DNA of 35,195 nucleotides from Ignavibacteriota bacterium. Lineage in GTDB: Bacteria; Bacteroidota; Ignavibacteria; UBA10030. How positions within the stretch are numbered: position 1 is the first letter of the stretch; every line of letters starts with the position of its first letter. This document shows positions 18,202 through 27,600 of this stretch, in pieces. The position numbers and the translations under genes are program-made. Below the pieces are notes generated by a model, which saw nothing but the letters and a program-made list of their open reading frames with translations, had not been told where the DNA came from and did no database searches. The DNA lies in NCBI GenBank assembly GCA_003155495.1, contig PMDB01000019.1, positions 16,655 through 51,849 of the forward strand, in the 5' to 3' direction.

Positions 18202-20835
18202 TTACTTTACTCTATTAGGCTTTACTTTCGTCACAAATTCAATCATTCCGCGATGATCGGTGCCAATTTTTACCGTCTCTCCTTCGCTGATCTCTCCGGC
18301 AAGTATTTTCTCAGACAGAATATTGATGACATACTTTTGGATAACCCTCTTGAGCGGACGTGCGCCATAACTGGGATCGTATCCAATGGTTGCCAACCGG
18401 GATTTTGCTTCCTCTGTGAATGTGAGTGTGATATTTTTATCTGTTAACAATTTCTGTACCTGTCGCAATTGTAATTCTACAATCTGCGCTAACTCCGACA
18501 TTGTCAGAGGTTTGAAAACGATGATCTCATCGATGCGGTTAAGAAATTCCGGGCGGATGGATTGTTTTAACATCTCGAATAATTTCACACGCAGCTCACC
18601 CATCAATTCATCGCGATTTTCTTCCGTCAGCGTTTCCATCTTTTCTTGAATCAGATGCGACCCGAGATTCGATGTCATAATAACGATGGTGTTTTTAAAG
18701 TTCACCGTTCGTCCTTTACTATCTGTGAGCCTGCCTTCATCGAGCAATTGCAACAGGATATTAAACACTTCCGGATGCGCTTTCTCGATTTCATCCAGCA
18801 GCACTATGGAATATGGTTTCCTTCGGATGGCCTCTGTGAGTTGCCCGCCTTCTTCATACCCGACATAACCCGGCGGCGCACCGATGAGACGCGATACCGA
18901 GAATTTTTCCATATACTCGCTCATATCAATACGGACAACTGCGTTTTCATCGTTGAAAAGAAACTCTGCTAATGCTTTCGCAAGCTCTGTTTTTCCAACA
19001 CCGGTGCTGCCAAGAAAAATAAATGAACCGATTGGTTTCCGCTCATCCTGCAATCCGGCACGACTTCGGCGTATAGCATCCGCAACGGCTTTTACTGCAT
19101 CTTCCTGATCGACAAGCCGTTCGTGAATTCTGTCTTCAAGATGCAACAATTTCGCACGCTCGCCTTCTAACATCCGCTGAACAGGAATGCCTGTCCACTT
19201 CGCCACTATTTCCGCAATATCCTCCGCATCAACTTCCTCTTTGAGCATTTTCTGATCTTTCTGAACATCGACCAGCTTCTTCGATGCTTCCTTCAGGTTC
19301 TTCTCCAATCCCACAATCACACCATAACGCAGTTCTGCTACGCGCTCAAGTTCACCTTGCCGTTCTTTCTGATCCGATTCGTTTTTTGCATTCTCAATTT
19401 CTTCCTTCATTTTACGGATGGATTGGATTAAATCTTTTTCAAGCATCCAGTGAGCTTTCAAACCGGAACGTGTTTGGTTCAACTCGGCAAGCTCCCGCTC
19501 GATTTCCCCCAAACGCGACTTGGATTCATCATCTTTTTCCCGTTTCACTGCTTCACGTTCGATCTCAAGCTGCTTGATGCGCCGCTCTATGCCATCTAAT
19601 TCTTCCGGCATCGAATCGATCTCGATACGAAGTTTTGACGCGGCTTCATCGACCAAATCGATCGCTTTATCCGGCAGAAAGCGGTCTGAGATATAACGAT
19701 GACTCAATTGCGCCGCCGCCACGATCGCCCCGTCAGTAATGCGAACACCATGATGAACTTCATATCGTTCCTTCAATCCACGCAAAATAGAAATCGTGTC
19801 TTCCACACTTGGCTCATCTACCATGACGGGTTGAAACCGCCGCTCTAATGCCGGATCTTTCTCGATATATTTCCGATACTCGTCTATCGTGGTTGCGCCA
19901 ATAGCACGCAAATCACCTCGTGCTAATGCAGGCTTCAACATATTCGCCGCATCGACGGAACCTTGTGCCGCACCGGCACCAACGAGTGTATGAAGTTCAT
20001 CGATGAATAAAATAATCTCACCGTTGGATTCGGTGACTTCTTTCAAAACTGCTTTGAGCCGTTCTTCAAACTGTCCACGGAAACTTGTTCCCGCAACAAG
20101 CGTGCCCATATCGAGAGCAACGATCCGCTTCGTTTTTAGACTCTCCGGTACATCGCCTGAGACAATGCGATGTGCAATCCCTTCCGCTATAGCGGTCTTG
20201 CCGACACCCGGATCACCGATAAGCACGGGATTATTTTTCGTGCGACGCGAGAGCACTTGTAACACGCGCCGGATTTCATCCTCACGCCCGATAACCGGAT
20301 CGAGTTTCCCTTTGCGAGCCAAATCGTTCAGATCGCGGCCAAAGCGCTGGAGGGATTGATATTTATCTTCCGGCGTCTGGTCGATCACCCGTTGACTGCC
20401 GCGAACTTCCTTGAGCGCTTTATAAATGCCATCTTTTGTCACCCCTTGATCGGCAAGAAGTTTTCCAGCCGTCGACTGAGCTTGGAGTACCGCTAAAAGT
20501 AAATGCTCTGTGCTGATGTATTCGTCTTTGAGCTGCTGCGCTTCTTGCTGTGCAGACTCAAAGAGTTTGCCGAGGGCTGGAGAAAGATTTTGATTACCAA
20601 GTCCGGAGCCCTGTACTTTGGGCAGCTTCTCAACTGCCTCATTAATTTTTATTTTTAGATAGTTGACATTGACACCAAGCTTCTGAAGAAGCGGTACCAC
20701 AACTCCTTCGCTATCCTGCACGAGCGCTGCGAGCAAATGTTCCGGTTCAATGATCTGATTACTGTAGCTCGATGCAATCTCCTGCGCATTTTGTACAGCT
20801 TCCTGCGATTTTATTGTGAATTTGTTGAAGTTCAT
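18202..20835 (-). CDS. clpB: ATP-dependent disaggregase ClpB
   Basis: ClpB is a hexameric AAA+ chaperone that pulls proteins out of aggregates with DnaK. The 877-residue form from the ATG at 20835 begins [15 protein letters not shown], as in the family. An N-terminal Clp repeat domain is followed by the first Walker [11 protein letters not shown] near residue 205, [16 protein letters not shown], a long charged middle coiled coil (about 400-530; [16 protein letters not shown]), the second Walker [13 protein letters not shown] near 607, and the C-terminal small domain. AAGGA precedes the ATG; the open frame extends 12 residues further but without family support. A hairpin at 20856-20881 lies in its leader. 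dnaK and hsp20 are nearby on the same strand. Confidence 0.97.
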   Translation of the reverse strand: MNFNKFTIKSQEAVQNAQEIASSYSNQIIEPEHLLAALVQDSEGVVVPLLQKLGVNVNYLKIKINEAVEKLPKVQGSGLGNQNLSPALGKLFESAQQEAQQLKDEYISTEHLLLAVLQAQSTAGKLLADQGVTKDGIYKALKEVRGSQRVIDQTPEDKYQSLQRFGRDLNDLARKGKLDPVIGREDEIRRVLQVLSRRTKNNPVLIGDPGVGKTAIAEGIAHRIVSGDVPESLKTKRIVALDMGTLVAGTSFRGQFEERLKAVLKEVTESNGEIILFIDELHTLVGAGAAQGSVDAANMLKPALARGDLRAIGATTIDEYRKYIEKDPALERRFQPVMVDEPSVEDTISILRGLKERYEVHHGVRITDGAIVAAAQLSHRYISDRFLPDKAIDLVDEAASKLRIEIDSMPEELDGIERRIKQLEIEREAVKREKDDESKSRLGEIERELAELNQTRSGLKAHWMLEKDLIQSIRKMKEEIENAKNESDQKERQGELERVAELRYGVIVGLEKNLKEASKKLVDVQKDQKMLKEEVDAEDIAEIVAKWTGIPVQRMLEGERAKLLHLEDRIHERLVDQEDAVKAVADAIRRSRAGLQDERKPIGSFIFLGSTGVGKTELAKALAEFLFNDENAVVRIDMSEYMEKFSVSRLIGAPPGYVGYEEGGQLTEAIRRKPYSIVLLDEIEKAHPEVFNILLQLLDEGRLTDSKGRTVNFKNTIVIMTSNLGSHLIQEKMETLTEENRDELMGELRVKLFEMLKQSIRPEFLNRIDEIIVFKPLTMSELAQIVELQLRQVQKLLTDKNITLTFTEEAKSRLATIGYDPSYGARPLKRVIQKYVINILSEKILAGEISEGETVKIGTDHRGMIEFVTKVKPNRVK

Positions 20836-20855
20836 ACGTTCCTTTGCAAAATCTA

Positions 20856-20905
20856 TGACAGCTATTAGCATTCAGCTGTCAGCACACAAACATTTATAAA
20901 TGTTT
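20856..20905 (-). promoter_or_regulatory. two inverted repeats ahead of clpB
   Basis: TGACAGCT at 20856-20863 pairs with AGCTGTCA at 20874-20881 (8-bp stem, 10-nt loop). An 18-bp perfect palindrome, AAACATTTATAAATGTTT, lies at 20888-20905 and overlaps the stop codon of the HNH gene. They could terminate the HNH transcript or act as operator sites for clpB; the sequence alone does not decide. Confidence 0.45.
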
Positions 20906-21616
20906 ATTCAATACAAGTGATTCTTCAAGACCATTAGAATAAGTGAATTTCTTATTTTCGTAATCGAATTCTGCTTTAGTTATTTCTATCATTCTATGAT
21001 GGTTAGGACAAACAACCACGATATTCTTTGGATCGTCCTCTTTGACTTGAGAAAATGGAATGATATGATGCGGTTCAGCATAACTGATTCCGAATTTTTC
21101 TTTGAAATCATTCCCGCAGATTTGACACTTGAAATTATAGAGCTTTTTCAACCCGTTTGTTATTCTGTGATCCCTAATTAACCTTTCAGCTAAATAAGTC
21201 TTTCCTGCTTTTTTCACTTTTTCTAGAAGATTCGAAAAATCCTCATCAGTATAACTTGGAACTGTATCTAGAATTATGCCAAGCTGTTTTGCTTCAATGT
21301 TGACGACCTGCAATTCTCTTTCAATCACAATAGTTGGTTTTAAAGGATTAGAATTATCCAATAATAAAATAATTATCTCGCCGGCACTAAATGGAGAGTT
21401 CTTACCAAAAAGATCTCCATTGCTAATTGAGATTCTCTTATTCTTTTCGCTAATCTTCGATTTCACAACCTTATTCTGATAGCGGAGCCAAATATTCTTG
21501 CCAATATACTGGCCAAATGCCTGCTTAAAACGAGTAATGTGCTCCTTATCCTGAAATATGAGCCCTTTATATGAGCGGACCTGAAATGGTTTTACATCAT
21601 ATTTAAATTCGACCAT
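20894..21616 (-). CDS. HNH endonuclease domain protein
   Basis: The 240-residue protein carries a C-terminal HNH nuclease module: CQIC at 164-167, EPHHIIPFS at 181-189 (His pair at 183-184), and VVCPNHHRMI at 201-210, the second Cys site and terminal His. This is the McrA-like zinc HNH layout. The N-terminal 150 residues are not recognised; they contain SAGEIIILLL near 77-86 and look globular. The gene is visibly richer in A and T than clpB and sits with a TPR gene between clpB and dnaK, which suggests acquired DNA. ATG start with GAGGGA upstream. A restriction or defence role is possible, but no methylase or specificity partner is seen. Confidence 0.82.
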   Translation of the reverse strand: MVEFKYDVKPFQVRSYKGLIFQDKEHITRFKQAFGQYIGKNIWLRYQNKVVKSKISEKNKRISISNGDLFGKNSPFSAGEIIILLLDNSNPLKPTIVIERELQVVNIEAKQLGIILDTVPSYTDEDFSNLLEKVKKAGKTYLAERLIRDHRITNGLKKLYNFKCQICGNDFKEKFGISYAEPHHIIPFSQVKEDDPKNIVVVCPNHHRMIEITKAEFDYENKKFTYSNGLEESLVLNKHL

Positions 21617-21715
21617 TTATTCCCTCGCAAAATAATGTAATTAATTAAATCAAAACATTTTATCGGTCTACTTCTTTCGAGATGCATCATAACTTCCACC
21701 GTGTCCTTCTTTTTC

Positions 21716-22537
21716 CTATTGAAGTTTTTCTATGGTAGATAGTATGTTCTTTGAATGTGTATCATCAGGATCATTTTCTAAGACTTTCTTGAAACAGAAA
21801 GCTGACTCTCTAAGATCACCCTTATCAACATAACATTCACCTCGGCGTCGATAAACATTCGATAAAAAGGTATCTGAATATTCTTCTCCTTCATGTATTG
21901 CTTTATGCAAGAGCAGAAGACAGAAATCCGTATGATGTTTTGGGAAATAATCATCATACAAAGAGAGATAAATATTTTGAATTAATTTATTCCCACCATA
22001 TTTCGACAAATCTCGATTTTCTTCACCGTTTTCAAAAGCGACCTCTCTTGCACGTGAAAGGTTGATTGCCGCATTTTCATATTCACCCAATTCAAGATAA
22101 AGAAGTCCAAGCGATTCTTTTATTCCCAAGTCATCCTCATTTGAGTCAAACAATCCTAATGCCTTTTCTAAATAGGATTTTGCTTTAACAAAGTCCTTTC
22201 GACGTAAATAAAAACTACCCAGATTACCATACCAAATATATGACGGATCATATATAAGATGAGTCTTGCGTGCCACCTCAGACATTTCGATCTTTCCAGC
22301 ATTTTCCAAGTCTATAGCGATTGAGTCCAATAGAAGAATATAATCTCCAAATTCATTATAAATTTTATCATGTTCTTCTGCTGATAGATTTTCTATAAAT
22401 GGAATGAGTTGGTTATAACACATAAGAGATTCAAGTGTCTTGCCACCATTGTATAGTTCCTTGGCTATTTTTACAGTAAAGCTAAAATAATCTTTACTTA
22501 GAACTTCATCCATAAATCCCACCAATAAGTTTTCCAC
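21716..22537 (-). CDS. tetratricopeptide-repeat protein
   Basis: The 273-residue protein has no signal peptide. TPR-like pairs include SYIWYGNLGSFYLRRKDFVK, ESLGLLYLELGEYENAAINL and, at the C-terminus, RRGECYVDKGDLRESAFCF followed by KKVLENDPDD. TPRs mediate protein-protein contacts; the partner is unknown. The annotated start is GTG at 22537. An ATG at 22513 (265 residues) with GGTGGGA just upstream is an equally reasonable choice. It lies 99 nt upstream of the HNH gene on the same strand and shares its high A+T content, so the two may be one acquired unit. Confidence 0.72.
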   Translation of the reverse strand: MENLLVGFMDEVLSKDYFSFTVKIAKELYNGGKTLESLMCYNQLIPFIENLSAEEHDKIYNEFGDYILLLDSIAIDLENAGKIEMSEVARKTHLIYDPSYIWYGNLGSFYLRRKDFVKAKSYLEKALGLFDSNEDDLGIKESLGLLYLELGEYENAAINLSRAREVAFENGEENRDLSKYGGNKLIQNIYLSLYDDYFPKHHTDFCLLLLHKAIHEGEEYSDTFLSNVYRRRGECYVDKGDLRESAFCFKKVLENDPDDTHSKNILSTIEKLQ

Positions 22538-22655
22538 TTATTCTGTAGCCATCAAGAGCATCTCTATCTATATATAAAAAGGTGTACTTTCTAGCGGGAA
22601 GCCCGAAATAAGTCGAAAAACTGCATATTCGCTTAAAATTTAGGTGTATGACATT

Positions 22656-22892
22656 TCAGTTATCTTTTCCTTTCCCGCTCTCCTGCTCTTCCCACTTCTT
22701 TTCTGCCTGCTGTTCAATGACAGTCTCGATGGCGTTTTGTTTTTCCTTCGACTGCATATCATGGAACGCTGCCATCGAAGCAAAACTTCCGGAACACTGA
22801 ACATTCTTTTGTCTTATTGCATAGATAATTCCCGCCAATAAAAAAACAATAATGCCGATAAATAGTAAAAGTGCAATTGTTGAGTTGGACAT
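22656..22892 (-). CDS. small single-pass membrane protein
   Basis: The 78-residue product has an N-terminal hydrophobic helix (about 5-26, IALLLFIGIIVFLLAGIIYA) followed by a charged, probably helical tail rich in Glu, Lys and Gln. The ATG has a GGAGAG site 7-12 nt upstream. No family is recognised. It is a plausible real gene because of the ribosome site and coherent membrane topology, but it is short. Any link to the neighbouring dnaK gene is unknown. Confidence 0.6.
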   Translation of the reverse strand: MSNSTIALLLFIGIIVFLLAGIIYAIRQKNVQCSGSFASMAAFHDMQSKEKQNAIETVIEQQAEKKWEEQESGKGKDN

Positions 22893-22918
22893 GAAAGGAC
22901 TCTCCTTCTCTTTTTAAT

Positions 22919-23092
22919 TGTCATTCCCAGCCGGAGGCGTAAAACTGAATCACACGAAGTGTGATACATTATCAGGCTTCCAGCTATCGGGAATCCAGAA
23001 TTGAGGAAACCGAGACCTGGATGCCCGTGTAGAAAATAAGACACAGGCATTGCCTGTGTCAGTTACAGGCCTCCGGCTGCGGGCATGACAGA
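22919..23092. repeat. composite intergenic palindromic repeat (REP-like)
   Basis: Nested inverted pairs fill this stretch: TCATTCCC (22921) with GGGAAT (22989), the perfect ATCACAC/GTGTGAT hairpin at 22949-22965, ATGCCCG (23021-23027) with CGGGCAT (23080-23086), and the perfect GACACAGGCA/TGCCTGTGTC hairpin at 23040-23060. The edges, like TGTCATTCCC and GGGCATGACA, are those of widespread bacterial intergenic repeats. No gene is seen in 22893-23237. Confidence 0.7.
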
Positions 23093-23106
23093 TGAAATTT
23101 AATATT

Positions 23107-23139
23107 CAAAACGAAAGGCGAGGGGTTGCCTCGCCTTTC
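23107..23139 (-). terminator. intrinsic terminator of dnaK
   Basis: GAAAGGCGAG at 23113-23122 and CTCGCCTTTC at 23130-23139 form a perfect 10-bp stem with a 7-nt loop. On the minus strand it is followed by GTTTTG. It lies about 100 nt beyond the dnaK stop. Confidence 0.8.
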
Positions 23140-23186
23140 ATCATCGCATCAGAACGGTGAGTGTTCACCATATCTTCTGTTATCTT

Positions 23187-23237
23187 TTACTCATTTACTC
23201 ATCTGCACATTTGCTCATCTGCTTTACGCTCATCGAC
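23187..23237 (-). repeat. degenerate octamer repeat after the dnaK stop
   Basis: On the minus strand the dnaK TAA is followed by GTCGATGAGCG and then a series built on ATGAG with mostly 8-bp spacing; the clearest part is TGAGTAAATGAGTAAA. The word TAAGTCG(A/T)TGAG is shared with the repeat that follows the DUF58 gene. Confidence 0.6.
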
Positions 23238-25208
23238 TTATTTATCGTCAACCACCTCAAAGTCCGCGTTCTCGACTTTTTTACCGCCCTGATCACCACC
23301 TGGTGGCTGCTGTTGCTGCTGTTCTCCGCCCGGCTGTCCTCCTGGGAACGGCCCTTGCTGCGGTCCACCAGCTCCCGGCGGTGGCTGCTGATTTTTTGCC
23401 GATTCGTACATTTTCGTCGAGGCTTCGTTCCATGTATTGTTCAAAGTTTCCATTTTCGCTTTGATCTCGGAAGCATTGTTACTCTTTATCGCTTCTTCAA
23501 GAGCGTTTGCGGCAGCTTCAACTTTAGACTTTGTATCGGCATCCATCTTATCGGCAAGGTCTTTCAACTGCTTGCGCGTTTGGAATACAAGATTATCTGC
23601 CTGGTTTTTTGTCTCTATTTCTTCTTTTCGTTTCTTATCTTCCGATGCGTGCGACTGCGCATCGTTCTTCATCTTTTCCACTTCTTCCTTGCTCAATCCG
23701 CTAGACGAAGTAATACGGATGGACTGTTCTTTATTTGTCGCCTTGTCTTTTGCGGAAACGTGCAGCATACCGTTCGCATCGATATCGAATGTCACTTCGA
23801 TCTGGGGAACGCCGCGTGGTGCAGGCGGAATACCGTCAAGATGGAATCGTCCGAGTGTGCGGTTATCCACTGCCAGCGGCCGTTCGCCTTGAAGAACATT
23901 AATCTCCACCGAAGGCTGGCTATCCGACGCTGTCGAATAGATTTCACTCTTCTTTGTCGGAATGGTTGTGTTCGCTTGAATCATTTGAGTCATCACACCG
24001 CCAAGTGTTTCAATACCGAGCGTTAACGGTGTAACATCCAGCAAGAGAACATCGGTCACATCGCCGGAGAGCACTCCGCCTTGAATCGCAGCGCCAACCG
24101 CGACAACTTCATCCGGGTTCACTCCTTTATGCCCTTCTTTACCAAAAATATCTTTCACAAGCTTCTGCACACGCGGCATACGTGTCATACCGCCAACGAG
24201 AATGATTTCATCAATTTGATTCGGCATGACGCCGGCATCTTTCAGTGCCTTCTCAACCGGTGGAACGCACCGCTGAACAAGATCTTCCACGAGCTGCTCG
24301 AACTTTGTGCGGGTGAGCGTCATGTTCAAGTGTTTCGGACCATCCGCCGTGGCGGTGATGAACGGCAGGTTGATTTCCGTTTGCATCAGTTGCGAAAGTT
24401 CCATTTTCGCCTTTTCAGCCGCTTCGCGCAACCGCTGGAGCGCCATTGGGTCTTTTCGTAAATCAATCCCTTCTGTTTTCTTGAACTCATCGGCTATGTA
24501 TTCCAATACACGCATATCGAAATTATCGCCGCCAAGATGTGTATCGCCATTCGTGGACTTCACTTCGAAAACACCGTCGCCAAGCTCAAGAACAGAAATA
24601 TCAAATGTACCGCCGCCAAGATCGAAGACGGCAACTTTTGAATCCTTGTGCTTCTTATCAAGGCCGTAGGCAAGCGCTGCTGCTGTTGGCTCGTTGATAA
24701 TACGGCGAACATTCAGTCCCGCAACCTCGCCTGCTTCTTTTGTTGCCTGACGCTGTGCATCGTTAAAATATGCCGGCACCGTAATGACCGCTTCTGTGAT
24801 CTTGGTTCCAAGATAATCTTCTGCCGTCTGTTTCATTTTTTGAAGAATCATTGCAGAAATTTCCGGGGGTGAATAGACACGGTCGCCAATCTGCACGCGC
24901 GCTGTGTTGTTGTCGCCTTGCACAACTTTATAAGGAACAAGCTTCATCTCTTCGTTCACTTCGTTGAAGAAACGGCCCATAAACCGCTTGATAGAAAACA
25001 CGGTGTTTTGCGAATTTGTCACTGCCTGCCGTTTTGCAGCCGCACCGATAAGCCGCTCTCCTGATTTCGGAAATCCGACAACCGACGGAGTTGTGCGCGC
25101 CCCTTCGATATTAGCGATCACAACCGGATCGTTTCCTTCCATCACTGCTACGACCGAATTGGTGGTTCCGAGGTCGATGCCGATGATTTTTCCTGAATTT
25201 GCTGACAT
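23238..25208 (-). CDS. dnaK: molecular chaperone DnaK (Hsp70)
   Basis: DnaK is the ATP-driven Hsp70 that binds unfolded peptides with DnaJ and GrpE and hands aggregates to ClpB. The 656-residue protein shows the three Hsp70 signatures: [10 protein letters not shown] near residue 9, [15 protein letters not shown] near 195, and [13 protein letters not shown] near 338. The substrate-binding domain follows ([17 protein letters not shown]). The C-terminal tail is rich in Gln, Gly and Pro ([20 protein letters not shown]), ending [11 protein letters not shown] start with a GAAAGGG site. The leader contains CGGC/GCCG at 25231-25242 with a GTAA loop. No CIRCE element is visible, and dnaJ and grpE are not in this window. 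Confidence 0.98.
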   Translation of the reverse strand: MSANSGKIIGIDLGTTNSVVAVMEGNDPVVIANIEGARTTPSVVGFPKSGERLIGAAAKRQAVTNSQNTVFSIKRFMGRFFNEVNEEMKLVPYKVVQGDNNTARVQIGDRVYSPPEISAMILQKMKQTAEDYLGTKITEAVITVPAYFNDAQRQATKEAGEVAGLNVRRIINEPTAAALAYGLDKKHKDSKVAVFDLGGGTFDISVLELGDGVFEVKSTNGDTHLGGDNFDMRVLEYIADEFKKTEGIDLRKDPMALQRLREAAEKAKMELSQLMQTEINLPFITATADGPKHLNMTLTRTKFEQLVEDLVQRCVPPVEKALKDAGVMPNQIDEIILVGGMTRMPRVQKLVKDIFGKEGHKGVNPDEVVAVGAAIQGGVLSGDVTDVLLLDVTPLTLGIETLGGVMTQMIQANTTIPTKKSEIYSTASDSQPSVEINVLQGERPLAVDNRTLGRFHLDGIPPAPRGVPQIEVTFDIDANGMLHVSAKDKATNKEQSIRITSSSGLSKEEVEKMKNDAQSHASEDKKRKEEIETKNQADNLVFQTRKQLKDLADKMDADTKSKVEAAANALEEAIKSNNASEIKAKMETLNNTWNEASTKMYESAKNQQPPPGAGGPQQGPFPGGQPGGEQQQQQPPGGDQGGKKVENADFEVVDDK

Positions 25209-25317
25209 TGTTAATACCCTTTCTATAATGCGGCTTACGCCGTTGTTTGGTGGTTTTGTATTTTCCCTTTGTAACTACACTGTATGCTCTTCTATAATAC
25301 TATTCTTTGATTGGTTT

Positions 25318-25399
25318 CCTCCCCTCTTAGGGGAGGACTAAGGGGGGTCATTTCTTTTGGTCTTTGACCTCACCCTAACCCTCTCCTATGAGGAGAGGG
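25318..25399. repeat. REP-like hairpins in the dnaK upstream region
   Basis: CCTCCCCT/AGGGGAGG at 25318-25336 and CCCTCTCCT/AGGAGAGGG at 25379-25399 are perfect hairpins separated by AAGGGGGGTCA and CTCACCCTAAC, which themselves partly pair. This looks like a common mobile intergenic repeat. The rest of 25209-25510 shows no gene; the dnaK promoter should lie here, but I cannot pick it out. Confidence 0.65.
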
Positions 25400-25510
25400 A
25401 ATGATTTTTCTATATTCTAACTAGAATATTCTGAGCAGTTACTTCCTTTTTACTATTCTCAGTCTAACATTAAACAATTGTTCACTGCTTGACTCGGACC
25501 AGTAATTTTG

Positions 25511-25552
25511 AAAATCAGAAAAGGCCGGGTCATCCCACCAGACAACCCGACC
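25511..25552 (-). terminator. intrinsic terminator of the small heat-shock gene
   Basis: On the minus strand GGTCGGGTTGTC pairs with GATGACCCGGCC (12 bp, three wobble pairs) around a 6-nt loop, followed by TTTTCTGATTTTC. It begins about 40 nt after the hsp20 stop. Confidence 0.75.
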
Positions 25553-25592
25553 GATTATTGCAGGAGTAAATAATTATATACGCCTGCGAAGA

Positions 25593-26003
25593 TTATTTTA
25601 CTTTTACTTCGATCTGTTTCGGCTTTGCTTCTTCTGTTTTCGGCAAAGTTATTGTTAAGACACCATCACTCATTTCTGCGGAGATCTTGGCCGCATCGAT
25701 TTGATATCCGAACTTAACAGAGCGATCAAAACCCGAGTTACGGATTTCTTTCAACAGAACGGTATCCTTCTCCGAAACCTCGGAAGGTTTCTGTTCGCTG
25801 CTCAGAGTCAGAATATTATTTTCAAAAGTGATTTTAACATCTTCCTTCTTGACGCCCGGTAATTCTGCATTGACAACGATCTCGTTTTCTTTTTCAACGA
25901 TGTCCAAAGCCGGTACCGTGCAACGGTTTGGCAGCACATCAGATGAAAAGAAATTCTCGATCAGATTATCGTAAGTTCTTGGTGAATCGAATCGTACTAA
26001 CAT
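25593..26003 (-). CDS. Hsp20/alpha-crystallin family small heat-shock protein
   Basis: This ATP-independent holdase keeps unfolding proteins soluble for refolding by DnaK and ClpB. The 136-residue length is typical. The alpha-crystallin domain (about 30-125) contains IVVNAELPGVKKEDVKITFE, ILTLSSEQ, and the closing G-x-L motif as DGVLTITLPK. The usual C-terminal IxI anchor appears as IEVKV. ATG start with an AAGGAG site. Flanked by its own terminator and, 124 nt upstream, by a perfect inverted repeat that could be regulatory. Confidence 0.94.
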   Translation of the reverse strand: MLVRFDSPRTYDNLIENFFSSDVLPNRCTVPALDIVEKENEIVVNAELPGVKKEDVKITFENNILTLSSEQKPSEVSEKDTVLLKEIRNSGFDRSVKFGYQIDAAKISAEMSDGVLTITLPKTEEAKPKQIEVKVK

Positions 26004-26126
26004 TGTTGTATCTCCTTTTTATATTTTTATTTGTGATCTGCTATATCTACATCAAGCGACGTGCCAGGCAGAAAAGTGCTGATTATGGTTGATTTTAAGA
26101 GGTTGGGAAACATCGTTTTAGCATTC

Positions 26127-26143
26127 TGGCAGGTTGTCTGCCA
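26127..26143. promoter_or_regulatory. 17-bp palindrome, possible sigma-54 type promoter or operator for hsp20
   Basis: TGGCAG and CTGCCA form a perfect 6-bp inverted repeat around 5 nt. Either strand reads GG-N10-GC, the invariant spacing of sigma-54 promoters, with TGGCA matching the -24 box and CTGC close to TTGC at -12. The minus-strand reading points at hsp20. An operator for a dimeric repressor explains the symmetry equally well. Confidence 0.3.
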
Positions 26144-26289
26144 ATGTTTCGGATAAAGCAAGCTTGTTATGGCAGGATGATAGGAAAAAAAGGCATATAG
26201 TTCGTGGACAGGATTTAAGTTTATATGCCAGATAAATAAAGGGAAGTTAATCCAGAAACCAAAAAATGAAGTTCTAATCAGATAATGAT

Positions 26290-26442
26290 ACGCTGACTAT
26301 CGGATGGCATATCCGGCAATCCGCCCAGAATATGGCGGACGCGTAAACCGCGAAAGACGGTGGAAAAGTAGGTCCGTGGCGCTTTTTGCGGCACGCGATC
26401 GTGTTCCGTTTAAAAGTCGGAACGGACTGTTGCACTGAAAAC
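26290..26442 (-). repeat. imperfect repeat copy A, downstream of the aldo/keto reductase
   Basis: This 150-bp stretch contains internal hairpins GTCCGT/ACGGAC (26372-26427) and GTTCCG/CGGAAC (26403-26423), and shares its two edges and centre (ATCGGATGGC, GCACGCGATCG, GGACT, GAAAACT) with copy B at 27601-27719 in the same orientation. No gene is visible in 26004-26566 apart from this and the palindrome at 26127. Confidence 0.6.
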
Positions 26443-26566
26443 TTTCACATCTTAAATATGAACTCGGCATCTACTTCATTCGATGAAGCGAAAGTATTCT
26501 GTCTACTTGACTCTTTTCTTTTTCGAATGGTTAGGCCGCACGATTACATCTGATCAGCCAATATTC

Positions 26567-27481
26567 CTACATAGTCCAGGGTTCGGCATGGATATCGAGT
26601 TCATCCGACCACTTGTACTGAAGAGTTTTAATTTCCCTGATAATGTTCTCGGGAAGTGGTTCAATAGTATCTTTTACAGAAAGGAACTCATTCAGGTTTT
26701 CAATTTTACTCGTTGAACCCACAGTAGCCTTCACCTGAGGGAAGCTGTGTGCAAACCGAATGCAGAATTCCGTCCAGCTTTTTATTCCGGATTTTTCAAA
26801 TATCGGGGCTACTTCAACTGCACGTTTTTGTAGATACTCTTTCCAGGCGTAGCCCGGTACGTCACGCAGTCTGTGGACTGGCCCTCCAGAGACAGTCCGC
26901 ATGGCAATGATTGATTGCTTCCTTTCAACAATTTCATCCCAAAGCGCGTTAGAGGCAAATCGCTGCAGCGGATTGAGGTAAAAGATGAATCCATCAACAA
27001 TGCCCTCGGTATAACCAGCGCGAAGGGCTTTTAATGGCGGCTCTGATGTCCAGGGGAATGCTTCGACAACATAACCTTGCACAAGTCCTTCATCTTTCAA
27101 ATCCTGGAACACCCTGTAGCAGTGCCCACCATGAGCAAAATCATTTGCGAGTTCTCCGCCAAGGCATAGTTGTCCAAGCTGCATTCCGTCCCGCCCAAGA
27201 GGTTTAAGATTTTCTTCGATTACGCCCCTGAGTTGGTTAACATTGTCCCATCCAATTTTAATGATGAGCTTGGGTACTTTCATTGGCTCTTCTGCAAAAG
27301 CTTCGCCAAGTACTTCAAGGGCATCCCCATACATCCTGGATGTATGGAACCATACACCGGTATTCATTGCAGCACGGGCAACTTTCATCCTCTGCTCACG
27401 CGGGATAGCATCATCACCAAGCCGCGTTGTACCATATATGTAAGGTGTAATTTCGTTTAATGCCGATCTGCTATTTGACAT
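26567..27481 (-). CDS. aldo/keto reductase-like protein with altered catalytic residues
   Basis: The 304-residue protein fits an aldo/keto reductase TIM barrel: GTTRLGDD at the N-terminus, TGVWFHTSRMYGDALEVLG at 41-59, KLIIKIGW at 71-78, and the C-terminal cofactor region ATVGSTSKIENLNE. In typical members the first motif is FDTA..YG; here the catalytic Asp is His (H46) while Tyr (Y51) and Lys (K75) remain. The usual catalytic His after the fourth strand is not evident (QLCLGG). It may be a non-classical oxidoreductase or may have lost that activity. ATG start with GAAAGG upstream. It stands alone between two related repeats, as a transferred cassette might. Confidence 0.72.
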   Translation of the reverse strand: MSNSRSALNEITPYIYGTTRLGDDAIPREQRMKVARAAMNTGVWFHTSRMYGDALEVLGEAFAEEPMKVPKLIIKIGWDNVNQLRGVIEENLKPLGRDGMQLGQLCLGGELANDFAHGGHCYRVFQDLKDEGLVQGYVVEAFPWTSEPPLKALRAGYTEGIVDGFIFYLNPLQRFASNALWDEIVERKQSIIAMRTVSGGPVHRLRDVPGYAWKEYLQKRAVEVAPIFEKSGIKSWTEFCIRFAHSFPQVKATVGSTSKIENLNEFLSVKDTIEPLPENIIREIKTLQYKWSDELDIHAEPWTM

Positions 27482-27600
27482 GGCAAGAGCCTTTCAATAA
27501 TTATTTTTTATTCTCAAAATTCTATTCGTTAACATTACCATGCTGGTGTGAGCATCTATAAGCACCACGATATTGATTATCCTTGTAGATTTTCAACAAT

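Noticed and set aside
20836-20871. Upstream extension of clpB to 20871
   Set aside because: The 12 added residues lack family similarity, and the ATG at 20835 has a good AAGGA site.
20860-20890. CIRCE-like word GAATGCTAA ahead of clpB
   Set aside because: Only one half-site is present; the TTAGCACTC partner 9 nt upstream is missing, so HrcA control is not supported.
25379-25410. Plus-strand terminator (hairpin followed by a T-run)
   Set aside because: No plus-strand gene lies upstream; the sequence belongs to a REP-like repeat.
26483-26716. 77-residue plus-strand open frame
   Set aside because: It runs antisense into the aldo/keto reductase 3' end and has no family features.
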